This document shows, one piece after another, positions 50,582 to 59,565 of a stretch of 64,000 nucleotides of DNA. Made by a program: the position numbers and the translations under genes. How positions within the stretch are numbered: the stretch's first letter is position 1; each line of letters begins with the position of its first letter. Source of the stretch: Pontibacter indicus (GTDB lineage: Bacteria > Bacteroidota > Bacteroidia > Cytophagales > Hymenobacteraceae); the NCBI RefSeq assembly GCF_900156345.1, contig NZ_FTPP01000003.1, positions 248,001 through 312,000 of the forward strand. The letters are read 5' to 3'. Under the pieces are notes generated by a model. The model searched no databases, had not been told where the DNA came from, and saw only the letters and a list, made by a program, of their open reading frames with translations.

Positions 50582-51737
50582 GTTGTTTCAGATGAGTTTG
50601 GTATTCCTGTAATAAAAGCTCCCAGAAATGGGTCTGCTCGTAACGCTCCACGATCATCTGCCGTGCTTTTGATTGCATGTGGGCAAAAATCTTCTTGTCC
50701 GTTATGAAAGTGAGCATAGCCTCGTAGAGTTCCTCCGTTGACTTGGGGGACACGATCAAACCGTTTTCACCGTGTTGGATGATCTCGTTGCATCCGTTGA
50801 TGTTTGTTACGATGCTTGGCAAATCAAAGCAACCAGCCTGCATAGGCACATTGGGGAAACCTTCGCGGTAAGAAGGAAATGCCAACGCCTGACTGATTGC
50901 CAGGTATGGCCGCACATCATGCTGAAAACCAACCGACAGGATGGCCGGGTTATTTTCAATCTCCTTTAGAATACTATCATTGATCGGGTCAAGATCCTGC
51001 TCGAAGGGTCCAACCAACAAAAGTTTTATTTGTGGATGCTGTTCTTGTAGTTTCTTAAAGGCGTTTACGAGCTCTTGAATGCCTTTATCTTTTACCAGGC
51101 GACCGATAAACACAAATACAAAATCATCAGGCATTATACCTAGCTGCGCTTTCAGCTCCTCCAGTTGGGCGGCATCTAGCTGTTCCTTGTGAAAGAACTC
51201 AGTGTTGATGCCATTGCTACTCCCATTCCCGATTACCTTCACTTTATCCGGAGCGCAGAATTTACTCTCTAAGATAAATTCTTTAAGAACGGTAGAGTTC
51301 GGGTATACCTTGGTAGCGCAGGTATAGGTCAGTTTCTCCACTGCCTCCAACACCTGTCTCTTTTTGCCTTCTGTCTCCATTAGCGGCAATCCTGCTACTG
51401 TGTGCAGCCGCACTGGCACCCCTGCCAGTTTCGCGCCCAGCATCCCGATAATACCTGCTTTGGGTGTATGGGAATGTACAATGGCGGGTTTATATTTTTT
51501 GCAAAGCCGGTAGAATTGCCAGAGCGCTTTCAGATCCTGCACCGGCGTAATCTTGCGCGTCATTCCGATCTCAATCAAGGGTGTAGCCTGCTCCCTCACC
51601 ACCGCCTCTGACTCCGGCCCTGCAGCTGACACCATTACTGGCTCAAAACCTTTCGAACGCATATAGGGCAACTGACCTGTAATCAGCTTTTGCAAAGATA
51701 GTGGCACCGTGGTGATGCGGATGAGTACTGGGGGCAT
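50568..51737 (-). CDS. PglA-like glycosyltransferase family 4 protein
   Basis: A 389-residue GT-B enzyme that probably adds the second sugar to lipid-linked bacillosamine-type sugar. Motifs: YKPAIVHSHTPKAGIIGMLG, VFIGRLVKDKGIQELV, and the donor-binding FPSYREGFPNVPMQAGCFDL. The start is the ATG at 51737 (MPPVLIRITTVPLSLQKLIT); an in-frame TTG 12 codons earlier overlaps the -7 box TATCTTTG (51762-51769) and is excluded. It is translationally coupled to the PglC-like gene. Confidence 0.9.
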   Translation of the reverse strand: MPPVLIRITTVPLSLQKLITGQLPYMRSKGFEPVMVSAAGPESEAVVREQATPLIEIGMTRKITPVQDLKALWQFYRLCKKYKPAIVHSHTPKAGIIGMLGAKLAGVPVRLHTVAGLPLMETEGKKRQVLEAVEKLTYTCATKVYPNSTVLKEFILESKFCAPDKVKVIGNGSSNGINTEFFHKEQLDAAQLEELKAQLGIMPDDFVFVFIGRLVKDKGIQELVNAFKKLQEQHPQIKLLLVGPFEQDLDPINDSILKEIENNPAILSVGFQHDVRPYLAISQALAFPSYREGFPNVPMQAGCFDLPSIVTNINGCNEIIQHGENGLIVSPKSTEELYEAMLTFITDKKIFAHMQSKARQMIVERYEQTHFWELLLQEYQTHLKQHELI

Positions 51738-51761
51738 GGGGGTAATATTTGTTTTCGGGTG

Positions 51762-51769
51762 CAAAGATA
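51762..51769 (-). promoter_or_regulatory. -7 box TATCTTTG before the PglA-like gene
   Basis: An exact TAnnTTTG match 24 bp upstream of the ATG at 51737. It sets an internal start of transcription just where the AGGTATA density changes. Confidence 0.5.
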
Positions 51770-51799
51770 GCAATCTGAGTTGGCATTAGGTTCTGTTCG

Positions 51800-52996
51800 C
51801 TAAGCAGCTCCAAGTGCTGGATTTGTCTTTGTCTTCATCCTTTTATACCTGGCTATTATCTCCTCTTTCCTGCTACTAAGCACCCAAAACATAAATATCA
51901 GCATACCAGGGACCAGCATATTCTTCTGACGCATCATAATACCTAGGTTCCCGAGCGAAGTGGCGAACGCAACACTTCCTATCAGAAAAAAGAAAAACAA
52001 ACCTTTTATCTGATATGGAGCCTGCTTTAACAGACTGATGGTTTTCATATTTACTATTTTTGTAAAGAGAATCAATAAAATTAGATTCTCTAAAGAGGCG
52101 AGAACCCCCATTACGTTATGTATATCAAAGAATAGAGGTCTGAATAAAAAAGTGAAGACCTTTAATGGGAGTGGATAAGCTGATATATCTACGCTAGATC
52201 CTGTATGACCTCTACTCAAAAGCGACACCTTCTTTTCAGAGAACTGTTCTACACTTTCCGTAGAAAGTTCGTCCAGTTTAAGGAATCGCATTACATCGTC
52301 AAATATAAAGGCTGCGACAGCTATCATACAGCATGTAAGTAGAACCTTTTGAAATGGCTTTAGCTTACTATCAAATAGAAAGCCTGCTCCGAAAGAGGCT
52401 AAAAGAAATATGGTAATATGGGGTCTTATGTTATAAGACAGAAACAAAGCTATGGCTATACCTACACCCCGACGCATAGGACTCATAACACTAAACAAAA
52501 ATAAGCCTACACTGAAGAATACTAAGGTATCCTTTCCTACTCCTGAGGACCAAAAATGGAGGTTAGGCAAGAAGAATATATAAGGGAAGATATTATACCC
52601 ATAGACTTTTACATTCGTCTTGACAAGATTGGCGGTAGAAAGATAAAAGAACATTACCCCCATAAAGCCTATGAAAGTATAAATCATAGATCCGGTAAAA
52701 AAGGATAGATCCAGCACATGTACGAACCCATAGTTAAATACATGCATGAACGCGGTACCCTGGCCTTGATTTAAATACTGATCGAAGCTTAAATCAGTCT
52801 TGCGCCAGTATCCCATGGCATCTCCTCCAAATACCTGGACATAGAACATGAAGATGATACCGAAAAGCACATGGTAGTACCATAGATAGTACAACCACTT
52901 GGTGTTTCTGACGCCGGCACTTTTAGAGAAATAGGGAATTGCTACCTTAACCAGGTAGGGTATTAGTAGCAATATGATAATATCAAAAATCCCCAT
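51800..52996 (-). CDS. Wzy/EpsG-like polysaccharide polymerase (tentative)
   Basis: A 398-residue membrane protein with about ten hydrophobic segments, starting MGIFDIIILLLIPYLVKVAI. No sequence signature is decisive; a large extracytoplasmic loop (about 245-285, ESVEQFSEKKVSLLSRGHTG) and the basic tail fit O-antigen/exopolysaccharide polymerases, and it is the only such protein in this part of the locus. It would join repeat units in the periplasm. AT-rich compared with the Pgl-like genes; a flippase (Wzx) is not in the window and may lie to the right. Confidence 0.65.
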   Translation of the reverse strand: MGIFDIIILLLIPYLVKVAIPYFSKSAGVRNTKWLYYLWYYHVLFGIIFMFYVQVFGGDAMGYWRKTDLSFDQYLNQGQGTAFMHVFNYGFVHVLDLSFFTGSMIYTFIGFMGVMFFYLSTANLVKTNVKVYGYNIFPYIFFLPNLHFWSSGVGKDTLVFFSVGLFLFSVMSPMRRGVGIAIALFLSYNIRPHITIFLLASFGAGFLFDSKLKPFQKVLLTCCMIAVAAFIFDDVMRFLKLDELSTESVEQFSEKKVSLLSRGHTGSSVDISAYPLPLKVFTFLFRPLFFDIHNVMGVLASLENLILLILFTKIVNMKTISLLKQAPYQIKGLFFFFLIGSVAFATSLGNLGIMMRQKNMLVPGMLIFMFWVLSSRKEEIIARYKRMKTKTNPALGAA

Positions 52997-53007
52997 CCGC
53001 GATCAAC

Positions 53008-54087
53008 TTATAAATGAGCATCTTTTGAATTCTGCACTCCCAGTAGGCATTGCAGCCAAATGGTTTTAGCCACTTTGTAAGAATACCTTTCCTCTACCAG
53101 CGCTCGCCCCTGTTTCCCCATTTTTTCACGGAGTTCTTTGTCAGCTAATAACGTTTCTAAACTTTTTTGCCAGCTTACTAAATTAGCGGCCTTATAGCCA
53201 TTTACTCCATCCTGTATAATTTCCTCATTCACCCCTACAGGACTTCCTACCACAGGAAGGCCACAGCCCATGTATTGGATAAGTTTGTACCCACATTTAC
53301 CCTTCTCCCAGGCATCGTCATTCAAAGGCATAATTCCTATATCAAAATGCCTGATTAACTCCGCTTCCGTAGCTTCTGACCATTCCAACACTTCCTCATG
53401 TCCTTCAAATCCTACCCCTGCCTTCCCTCCTATTATGTGGAGTTTCAATGGATACTTACTGCTTAATTCTTTCAGAACCGGAACTATATTTTTGACATAT
53501 TTCAGCGTAACCGGAGAACCAATCCAACCTATTGTCACATTATCCTGCTCTTCTTGTGTCTTCACCGTGTAGGAGTCTGTATCAATTACTGTTGGAATAA
53601 TGGTAATTTGACTGGCTCCGGCCTTTTGAGCATAATCTCTTAGATAAGTGTTGCCCGCTACCACAAGCGATGATCCTTTCATTACATGCGCAATTTTTTT
53701 CTCAAGTAACGATCGAATCAATTTGTTTGGATGCAAATCATAATTATGGAAAATTGCATCGTCATAGTCTACCACATACTTGAATTTGAAGAAAGCAAGA
53801 ACCTGCTCTGCAAACGCAGGAAGATAAGGGAATAGTTCTTTCTCAATAACAATGAGATCGTATTTTGGTATAGTAAAAAGTCTTAATAACCTGTTAATAT
53901 AAGCGATGACAATGCTCAACTTGTTACTGCTTTTCTTCTGGTACAGGCGTTGCAGGTACTGATCATCAAAGAGGGGACTATATTCGCACCTAATTCCCTG
54001 TTCTTCGAAATAAGGCGTGTACTGATAGGTGCGCAGTCTGCTACTGGCTCCCAGACGGGTATACTTTGGGAAAAATAAAACTCTCAA
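53008..54087 (-). CDS. Glycosyltransferase family 4 protein, TTG start
   Basis: A 359-residue GT-B enzyme. The N-terminus MRVLFFPKYTRLGASSRLRT is a familiar start in Bacteroidota glycan loci, so the TTG at 54087 is taken as the initiator; no in-frame ATG lies upstream. The C-domain has TIGWIGSPVTLKYVKNIVPV, NDDAWEKGKCGYKLIQYMGC and GLPVVGSPVGVNEE. A -7 box (54114-54121) precedes it. Acceptor and donor unknown. Confidence 0.88.
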   Translation of the reverse strand: MRVLFFPKYTRLGASSRLRTYQYTPYFEEQGIRCEYSPLFDDQYLQRLYQKKSSNKLSIVIAYINRLLRLFTIPKYDLIVIEKELFPYLPAFAEQVLAFFKFKYVVDYDDAIFHNYDLHPNKLIRSLLEKKIAHVMKGSSLVVAGNTYLRDYAQKAGASQITIIPTVIDTDSYTVKTQEEQDNVTIGWIGSPVTLKYVKNIVPVLKELSSKYPLKLHIIGGKAGVGFEGHEEVLEWSEATEAELIRHFDIGIMPLNDDAWEKGKCGYKLIQYMGCGLPVVGSPVGVNEEIIQDGVNGYKAANLVSWQKSLETLLADKELREKMGKQGRALVEERYSYKVAKTIWLQCLLGVQNSKDAHL

Positions 54088-54113
54088 GTCTGATCTGTAA
54101 TGATGATAAAGTA

Positions 54114-54121
54114 CAAAGGTA
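54114..54121 (-). promoter_or_regulatory. -7 box TACCTTTG before the TTG-start glycosyltransferase
   Basis: An exact TAnnTTTG match on the minus strand 26 bp upstream of the TTG start. Confidence 0.45.
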
Positions 54122-54138
54122 ATACTTTTGGAGTTGAT

Positions 54139-55350
54139 CTATCTTAAGGATTGTATTGCATGTATATATTGTCCGGCAGTCTTTCCCAGATCAAAAAACT
54201 CTTCTCCAATCTTTCTGGCTTCTGCTCTGAGTTTACCCTTTTCCTGATCCAGCAACTGTAGGCTCCATTGCACAGCAGCGTCTAATTTTTCGGTTCCCAG
54301 GTCTTCGAGCAGATAGGCACATGCAACATCCTTAATGTACAACTCGGTATCACCGATTCCTTTCGTTGCGATTACCGGGACACCGCATAGCAGGTATTCC
54401 CCTAATTTAATAGGTGCAACCGCCTTCATCGAAAAGGTAGGTCTTCTTAAAGCAAAGGCTATGTCTGCTATAGACAAATAGGTAGGCACCTCTTCTGCAG
54501 CGACTTTTCTGATGAGGCATTTGTCTTGTAAATCACCATACGCCTTTAGATTCTGATAAACTACATCAGGCTGACCGGTTAAAATCAGAAATCTAGCATC
54601 TGTATATCGTTCCTGCACCCTGCTGAAAACATATAACATCTCTTCAATACAATACTGCGGTCCTATAGAACCCGCATATACTAATACAGGAAAGTCATCT
54701 GCACTAACATTGAAAAGTTTGCTTTTGACTTCTTTATTGTATTTGGGAGCAAACAGGTTCTTATCTCTGCCGTTATTTATTACTGTAATAATATTTTCAT
54801 CAAATTGAGCTCCTGCTCTGCTTGCTAAGATCTGTTTTGCCTGAAAAGATCGCACCAAAATGCCATCAGCCTTTCTCAACGCTTTGAACTCTATATCGCG
54901 GTAAATCCTGTATTGTAGTTCCAAAGGATTCCAACCACTAAAATCTACCCGCTCATCCTGCTGCAAGCCATCTGCATCATAGAGCATTTTCACCTGCGGT
55001 ATTCCACTTATTGCCCGAAGGACGATAGCTGCAGCTACTGTAGCCCGGGGCATGACAATATCAATCTTATGCTCTAGTATATACTTCCTTACTCTTTTAC
55101 TATCAAGTAGATTCGCCTTTAATAGGGCAGCGGGAACAAACTTACGGTTTACCTTGATTAACTCATAGTGAACGCCCTTCGACTCGCAGGCTTTACTTAC
55201 TTTAGAAACATACTCTTTTCCCCCCCAGGTAAACTGTAGTATATGGCATTCAATATTATTTTGGGTTGATAGTTGCTCAAATATTGGTAGAAATAAGCCT
55301 TCAATATAACTCACCTCAGGGCCATTCCAGGTAACAAATAGTAACTTCAT
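54139..55350 (-). CDS. Glycosyltransferase family 4 protein
   Basis: A 403-residue GT-B enzyme. N-domain: MKLLFVTWNGPEVSYIEGLF and KIDIVMPRATVAAAIVLRAI; C-domain: FPVLVYAGSIGPQYCIEEML, IADIAFALRRPTFSMKAVAP and IKLGEYLLCGVPVIATKGIG. The C-terminal fold resembles the YfnE/FkbM-adjacent GT4 enzymes of glycan loci. It overlaps the next upstream gene by 4 bp. Confidence 0.85.
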   Translation of the reverse strand: MKLLFVTWNGPEVSYIEGLFLPIFEQLSTQNNIECHILQFTWGGKEYVSKVSKACESKGVHYELIKVNRKFVPAALLKANLLDSKRVRKYILEHKIDIVMPRATVAAAIVLRAISGIPQVKMLYDADGLQQDERVDFSGWNPLELQYRIYRDIEFKALRKADGILVRSFQAKQILASRAGAQFDENIITVINNGRDKNLFAPKYNKEVKSKLFNVSADDFPVLVYAGSIGPQYCIEEMLYVFSRVQERYTDARFLILTGQPDVVYQNLKAYGDLQDKCLIRKVAAEEVPTYLSIADIAFALRRPTFSMKAVAPIKLGEYLLCGVPVIATKGIGDTELYIKDVACAYLLEDLGTEKLDAAVQWSLQLLDQEKGKLRAEARKIGEEFFDLGKTAGQYIHAIQSLR

Positions 55351-56471
55351 ATTATCTGTTTCTGTCTCAGCAACTCCTTATACATTTCCTCAACTTCTTT
55401 TACATACCTTTCGGCACTGTACTCTTTTTCTGCTCTTAATCTACCTTTCTTACCCATACTGATTATAAGATCCTGATTGGAAAACAGCTTATCTATTGCT
55501 GTTGCAATCTGCTCCGGTCGGTTAGCATTTACCAATATACCTGTTTCATTATTAACTACTATATCTTGCAATCCGCCAACCTTGGTTGCAACTACTGGTA
55601 GTTCATGGAACATAGCCTCGGCAGCTACTAAACCGAAACCCTCTCGCTGTGAGGCTAAGCAAAAGATATTCATTAACTTATAGTAGGGAGCTGTATCCGA
55701 TTGAAAACCTACCATAACCAGATTTCTAGACAACCCTAAACTTTCAGCTTCCCTTTTGATAAATTCTTTGTCTTTTCCGTCTCCTATTATCAACAGTTTT
55801 ATATTAGATCTCTGGCTCAAAAGGGATATAGCTTTAATTATATCTGTGAACTTTTTATGGTCATCAAACAATCTTCCTACACTTCCTATCACAAAATCCT
55901 CTACTTGAATTCCTAAAGAATTTCTTAATTTTGTTGTTTCGTGAAAAGTTACAGGTCTCGGTAAAGAAACTCCATTAGTAATCACTTTTATCTTAGATGG
56001 GGAAACTCTGGCTACCTCTTTTAAATAATTGCCAACATTTGGTGCAATAGCAATAAATTTATCTGCTATTAATGATAAAATTTTAAGAAGATAGCTAGCC
56101 TTAATTGAGCGGTTCTGAGGATCAGAGGTTTCCTCAGCAATAATGATAGGTACTCTACCCATATAGCCAGCAATTGTTGAGAGCAATACACCCTCAAAAA
56201 CAGCACCGTGAATTATGTGAGGTTTGTAAGCTTTTATTACTTTCAATACGGCTTTATACTTATCTGTATCCCATACTTTAGAAAGCACACCAATTTCAAT
56301 CACTTCCACCCCTTCTTCTTTAATATTTTCGACTAAGGGGCCCAAACTTTTAGTACATATAATTTTTATTTCGTATTTTTCTTTTGGAAGAAACTTGACA
56401 AGAGAATAGCGTCTTCGCTCTACACCGCCACTACTAATTGTCTCTTGAATAAATAATATTCTTATTTTCAC
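55347..56471 (-). CDS. Glycosyltransferase family 4 protein, GTG start
   Basis: A 374-residue GT-B enzyme: IQETISSGGVERRRYSLVKF (glycine-rich acceptor loop), PHIIHGAVFEGVLLSTIAGY, IGSVGRLFDDHKKFTDIIKA and the EX7E motif in REGFGLVAAEAMFHELPVVA. The initiator is GTG, one base after the previous gene's stop, so translation is coupled. Markedly AT-rich. Substrates unknown. Confidence 0.88.
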   Translation of the reverse strand: MKIRILFIQETISSGGVERRRYSLVKFLPKEKYEIKIICTKSLGPLVENIKEEGVEVIEIGVLSKVWDTDKYKAVLKVIKAYKPHIIHGAVFEGVLLSTIAGYMGRVPIIIAEETSDPQNRSIKASYLLKILSLIADKFIAIAPNVGNYLKEVARVSPSKIKVITNGVSLPRPVTFHETTKLRNSLGIQVEDFVIGSVGRLFDDHKKFTDIIKAISLLSQRSNIKLLIIGDGKDKEFIKREAESLGLSRNLVMVGFQSDTAPYYKLMNIFCLASQREGFGLVAAEAMFHELPVVATKVGGLQDIVVNNETGILVNANRPEQIATAIDKLFSNQDLIISMGKKGRLRAEKEYSAERYVKEVEEMYKELLRQKQII

Positions 56472-56472
56472 C

Positions 56473-57537
56473 TCAATTTCTGTATATATTGATAAGGCTT
56501 TTCCAGTGATTTTCAGATGAGAACTTATCTTTTATCAATTTTCTACTTATTAAACCCATTGACTCTCGCTGAGCAATTGTAGTTGTAGAGGCAGCAACTA
56601 ATTTCTGGAATATTTCTTCATCATTATAAGGATTAATTAACCAACCGTTGATTTCATCTTCTATCAATTCTCTTCCACCACCAATATTAGATACAATGCA
56701 AGGAATACCTACGAGCATTGCTTCCATAATAGCATTTCCTAAACCTTCAGAATATGATGGTAGCACAAATACATCAGCCTCAAGTAAAAAATTAGCAGGG
56801 TTTTGAGAAAACCCTTCTAACCAAACGCTGTTATCTATACTTAAATCGTTGACAAGCTTTTGAAGAATTTCTTTTTCAGGCCCGTCACCAACTATCTGAA
56901 GAACTGAACCTGGAGAAACATCTAAAAATCTATGAAAGACTCTTATTAATCTTGCTAAGTTTTTGATCTCAGTAAGCCTACATACAGTGACAAACCTTAG
57001 GGGCGATTCCGTTTTCGTGATTTGCCTCTCATAAATATTATAGGCAATAGGATTATACACAACTTCAATATTTTCCTTTTTTGCTTCTCCTAGTTGTACA
57101 ACTTTGTCAGCAACAGCCTTTGATATACAGACAACTTTATGAGATAGTTTGTATACATTGCCAAAGATATATCTAGAAGTTCTGCTATGATTTGGGAAAC
57201 CTATCTCTTCACTCACACGCTTTGGCACACTAGCAATGAAGGCTGCGATTTGAGCATGAAAGTTGGCCTCTGCTCCAGAAGTATGAACTACATCTGGTTT
57301 TAGAAACTTGAATATCTTAACAAGTTTAAATATTAAGTTTAAATTTGGGATGCGATAGTCAGATTCTAAGCAAATAACTTCCTTACTGTACTTCTGCAAT
57401 TCATTGGCAGCCCAGCCGCCAGTACCTAATGCAATGAATATAGTTTCTATTCCGCTAGGACAACTCTGTGCTATATTAACTAATCTTTTCTCAACTCCAC
57501 CAAAGTCTAATATAGTGCATACCCTAATTATTTTCAT
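56473..57537 (-). CDS. Glycosyltransferase family 4 protein
   Basis: A 354-residue GT-B enzyme: MKIIRVCTILDFGGVEKRLV start, PDVVHTSGAEANFHAQIAAF, FVTVCRLTEIKNLARLIRVF and the donor site YSEGLGNAIMEAMLVGIPCI. The FGGVEKR loop is shared with its neighbour at 55347, suggesting related acceptors. AT-rich DNA. Confidence 0.88.
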   Translation of the reverse strand: MKIIRVCTILDFGGVEKRLVNIAQSCPSGIETIFIALGTGGWAANELQKYSKEVICLESDYRIPNLNLIFKLVKIFKFLKPDVVHTSGAEANFHAQIAAFIASVPKRVSEEIGFPNHSRTSRYIFGNVYKLSHKVVCISKAVADKVVQLGEAKKENIEVVYNPIAYNIYERQITKTESPLRFVTVCRLTEIKNLARLIRVFHRFLDVSPGSVLQIVGDGPEKEILQKLVNDLSIDNSVWLEGFSQNPANFLLEADVFVLPSYSEGLGNAIMEAMLVGIPCIVSNIGGGRELIEDEINGWLINPYNDEEIFQKLVAASTTTIAQRESMGLISRKLIKDKFSSENHWKSLINIYRN

Positions 57538-57621
57538 TCAAAAATTTTGTTTTTTATTAATAATATAATAGTGTATATCTTTAGTTTAAAAGAGAATTTA
57601 GCCTAGAAGCTATTTTAAAGG

Positions 57622-58434
57622 CTAAAAGTTTTTCACAGCATGAAAAGCGTTAACCAGTATTTGTTTTGTTATTTCTAAGCTAGCCTTAATGGATCTATCA
57701 CTTGATTTAACATTCTCTAATAGTAATAGTGACCTTGCCTTAGCTGCGTTTAAAAAATATTGCTTATTTCTATTTGTACTTATCCTACCTGTAGGACTTC
57801 TTCTAACATAGAAAAGTGTAGTGTCTGTTCCTTTAACAATTGGTTGTCTTAAAATAGCAGTTGCGTGCATAAGCCATTCTTGGGCATTCATCAAACCTAG
57901 CTTATAGGGAGCAGTTTTAAAAAAGTTTTTTTTCCACAGGCATCCACATACATGCCATCTAACTGTATTTCTGATGTAATCATAAAACAGATTCTCTGTA
58001 ATTACATATTTTGACCAGTATTCATTATGAAGTATACCCTCTTCTGTAAAATATACTCCATTACAAACAACTAAATCTATTTCAGGATGATTATTGAAAA
58101 CATTTATTTGTTCCTGCAGGATGATTTTATCAAGTAGATCATCTGAGTCTACCCACTTTATTAGCTCACCTTTTGCCTTATCAAACCCTAAGTTTCTACA
58201 AGTATTAGCACCTTTTGGCAAAGATGTAGGTCTTTTGAGATATTTAATTCTATTATCTTTTATACAATAGTTTAATACAACTTTTTCTGTTTCATCAGTT
58301 GACCTATCATCAACGACAATTAGTTCCCAGTTAAGATAAGTTTGATTGATAATGCTTTCAATAGAATGACCAATTAAGTTAGCTCTATTGAAGGCAGGAA
58401 TAATGATGGAAACTAATGGGGTATTTGCTCTCAT
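57622..58434 (-). CDS. Glycosyltransferase family 2 protein
   Basis: A 270-residue GT-A enzyme: VSIIIPAFNRANLIGHSIES start, ELIVVDDRSTDETEKV nucleotide site, DxD region WVDSDDLLD. The remaining 150 residues carry aromatic acceptor-site motifs (TVRWHVCGCLWKKNFF, AQEWLMHATA). There are 84 bp before the next gene and 227 bp after the ATP-grasp gene; both gaps are AT-rich with nothing recognisable. Confidence 0.9.
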   Translation of the reverse strand: MRANTPLVSIIIPAFNRANLIGHSIESIINQTYLNWELIVVDDRSTDETEKVVLNYCIKDNRIKYLKRPTSLPKGANTCRNLGFDKAKGELIKWVDSDDLLDKIILQEQINVFNNHPEIDLVVCNGVYFTEEGILHNEYWSKYVITENLFYDYIRNTVRWHVCGCLWKKNFFKTAPYKLGLMNAQEWLMHATAILRQPIVKGTDTTLFYVRRSPTGRISTNRNKQYFLNAAKARSLLLLENVKSSDRSIKASLEITKQILVNAFHAVKNF

Positions 58435-58661
58435 TTATTTACAGCAGAATATCTATATATCTACTAATAGGTAAGATAGTAATGTAGGAAATGCCAAAGC
58501 TAACGAAATTATAATCCAGCTACCGTATTATAACCTTATGGGAACCAATTTTTATATGCCAAGCTAAAGTTTTGTAAAAGATCAATACTAGTATATAATT
58601 TTACTATTAGTATTCTTGATTTTAATAGTATATAAAAGAATTATAACTTTTATTTTCAAAA
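58435..58661. other. AT-rich gap within the glycan cassette
   Basis: 227 bp of very AT-rich DNA between the GT2 and ATP-grasp genes. No gene, no clear terminator and no exact -7 box seen. It may be an internal promoter or the scar of a module junction. Confidence 0.4.
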
Positions 58662-59561
58662 CTATATCATCCCTTTACAATACTTATCCCATTTACTAAT
58701 GAGTAACTTATTTCCAAATGATGTGAAAGCACTTCCAAGAAAAGGAGTAGGTGTAATTTCCCCAAATACAGCCCCTTTATGGGTAGCGTAAAAGTCTATT
58801 CTTGCAAATATTTTATACGCTCTACTTAAATCCTTTGCAGCTCTGACCATTTCATCGAGGCACTTTGGTGCTTGCTGATTCTCTCCGGTCGCATAATTTA
58901 ATTGAACCCTAGGAAGAGGAGTCCAGTTTACATCATAGAAGCTGGTCTTCCCTCTACTTGGGCTTAATCTATTTATAATCTGAATGCACGCTACCTCTCC
59001 ATTAAACATGTAAAATTTATAATCATCGGGTATTCTCTGATTACCCTTTTCATCCGTAACAAATTCTTCTATCAGAAACTCTTGGTTAGGATGCTTATCT
59101 ATTACGACAGACATAGAATTGATAAGTTCTTGCTGAGTATAACTCTTACCATCAAATAAATTTTTGCTATCTTTAATTAGATAAATAGAACTACCACCTG
59201 ATCCTGTAATCGGTCTAATAACAAAATTTTTGGGTAAAGAAGAAAAATCAATTTTATCGACATCTCTACCTTGCCAGTAAAGTTCCGGAACATTACAAGA
59301 ATGTTTGATAGCAAACTGCCTGGAATTATGTTTATTACTAAGTTTACGCTGCCAATTCTCTATATCCTCCCACTTCTCTATCGGGTCATTAGCATTCATT
59401 GTTCTATAAATAGCATCTCTATTGCCTTCTCCCGTCCAGAATGTTTTGTGCCTATATTTTATCCGCCTTGAAAACTCACTCTCAATTTTCAAAGCTTTCA
59501 TTAGCTTGTACCTTATCCTGCCAATTCTCAAATTAATTGATTCAATCCTGTTTGTAAGCAT
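58662..59561 (-). CDS. ATP-grasp protein (TupA-like family)
   Basis: A 299-residue ATP-grasp-fold protein: KNFVIRPITGSGGSSIYLI is the nucleotide-binding glycine loop, FLIEEFV and PDDYKFYMFNGEVACIQI the central strands, and ARIDFYATHKGAVFGEITPT the metal/ATP site. TupA-like members in glycan loci are predicted to ligate an amino acid or carboxylate to a sugar or teichuronopeptide-type polymer. It lies 4 bp downstream of a GT2 gene. Basic N-terminus (about 60 residues) without a signal peptide; cytoplasmic. Confidence 0.85.
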   Translation of the reverse strand: MLTNRIESINLRIGRIRYKLMKALKIESEFSRRIKYRHKTFWTGEGNRDAIYRTMNANDPIEKWEDIENWQRKLSNKHNSRQFAIKHSCNVPELYWQGRDVDKIDFSSLPKNFVIRPITGSGGSSIYLIKDSKNLFDGKSYTQQELINSMSVVIDKHPNQEFLIEEFVTDEKGNQRIPDDYKFYMFNGEVACIQIINRLSPSRGKTSFYDVNWTPLPRVQLNYATGENQQAPKCLDEMVRAAKDLSRAYKIFARIDFYATHKGAVFGEITPTPFLGSAFTSFGNKLLISKWDKYCKGMI

Positions 59562-59565
59562 CTTC

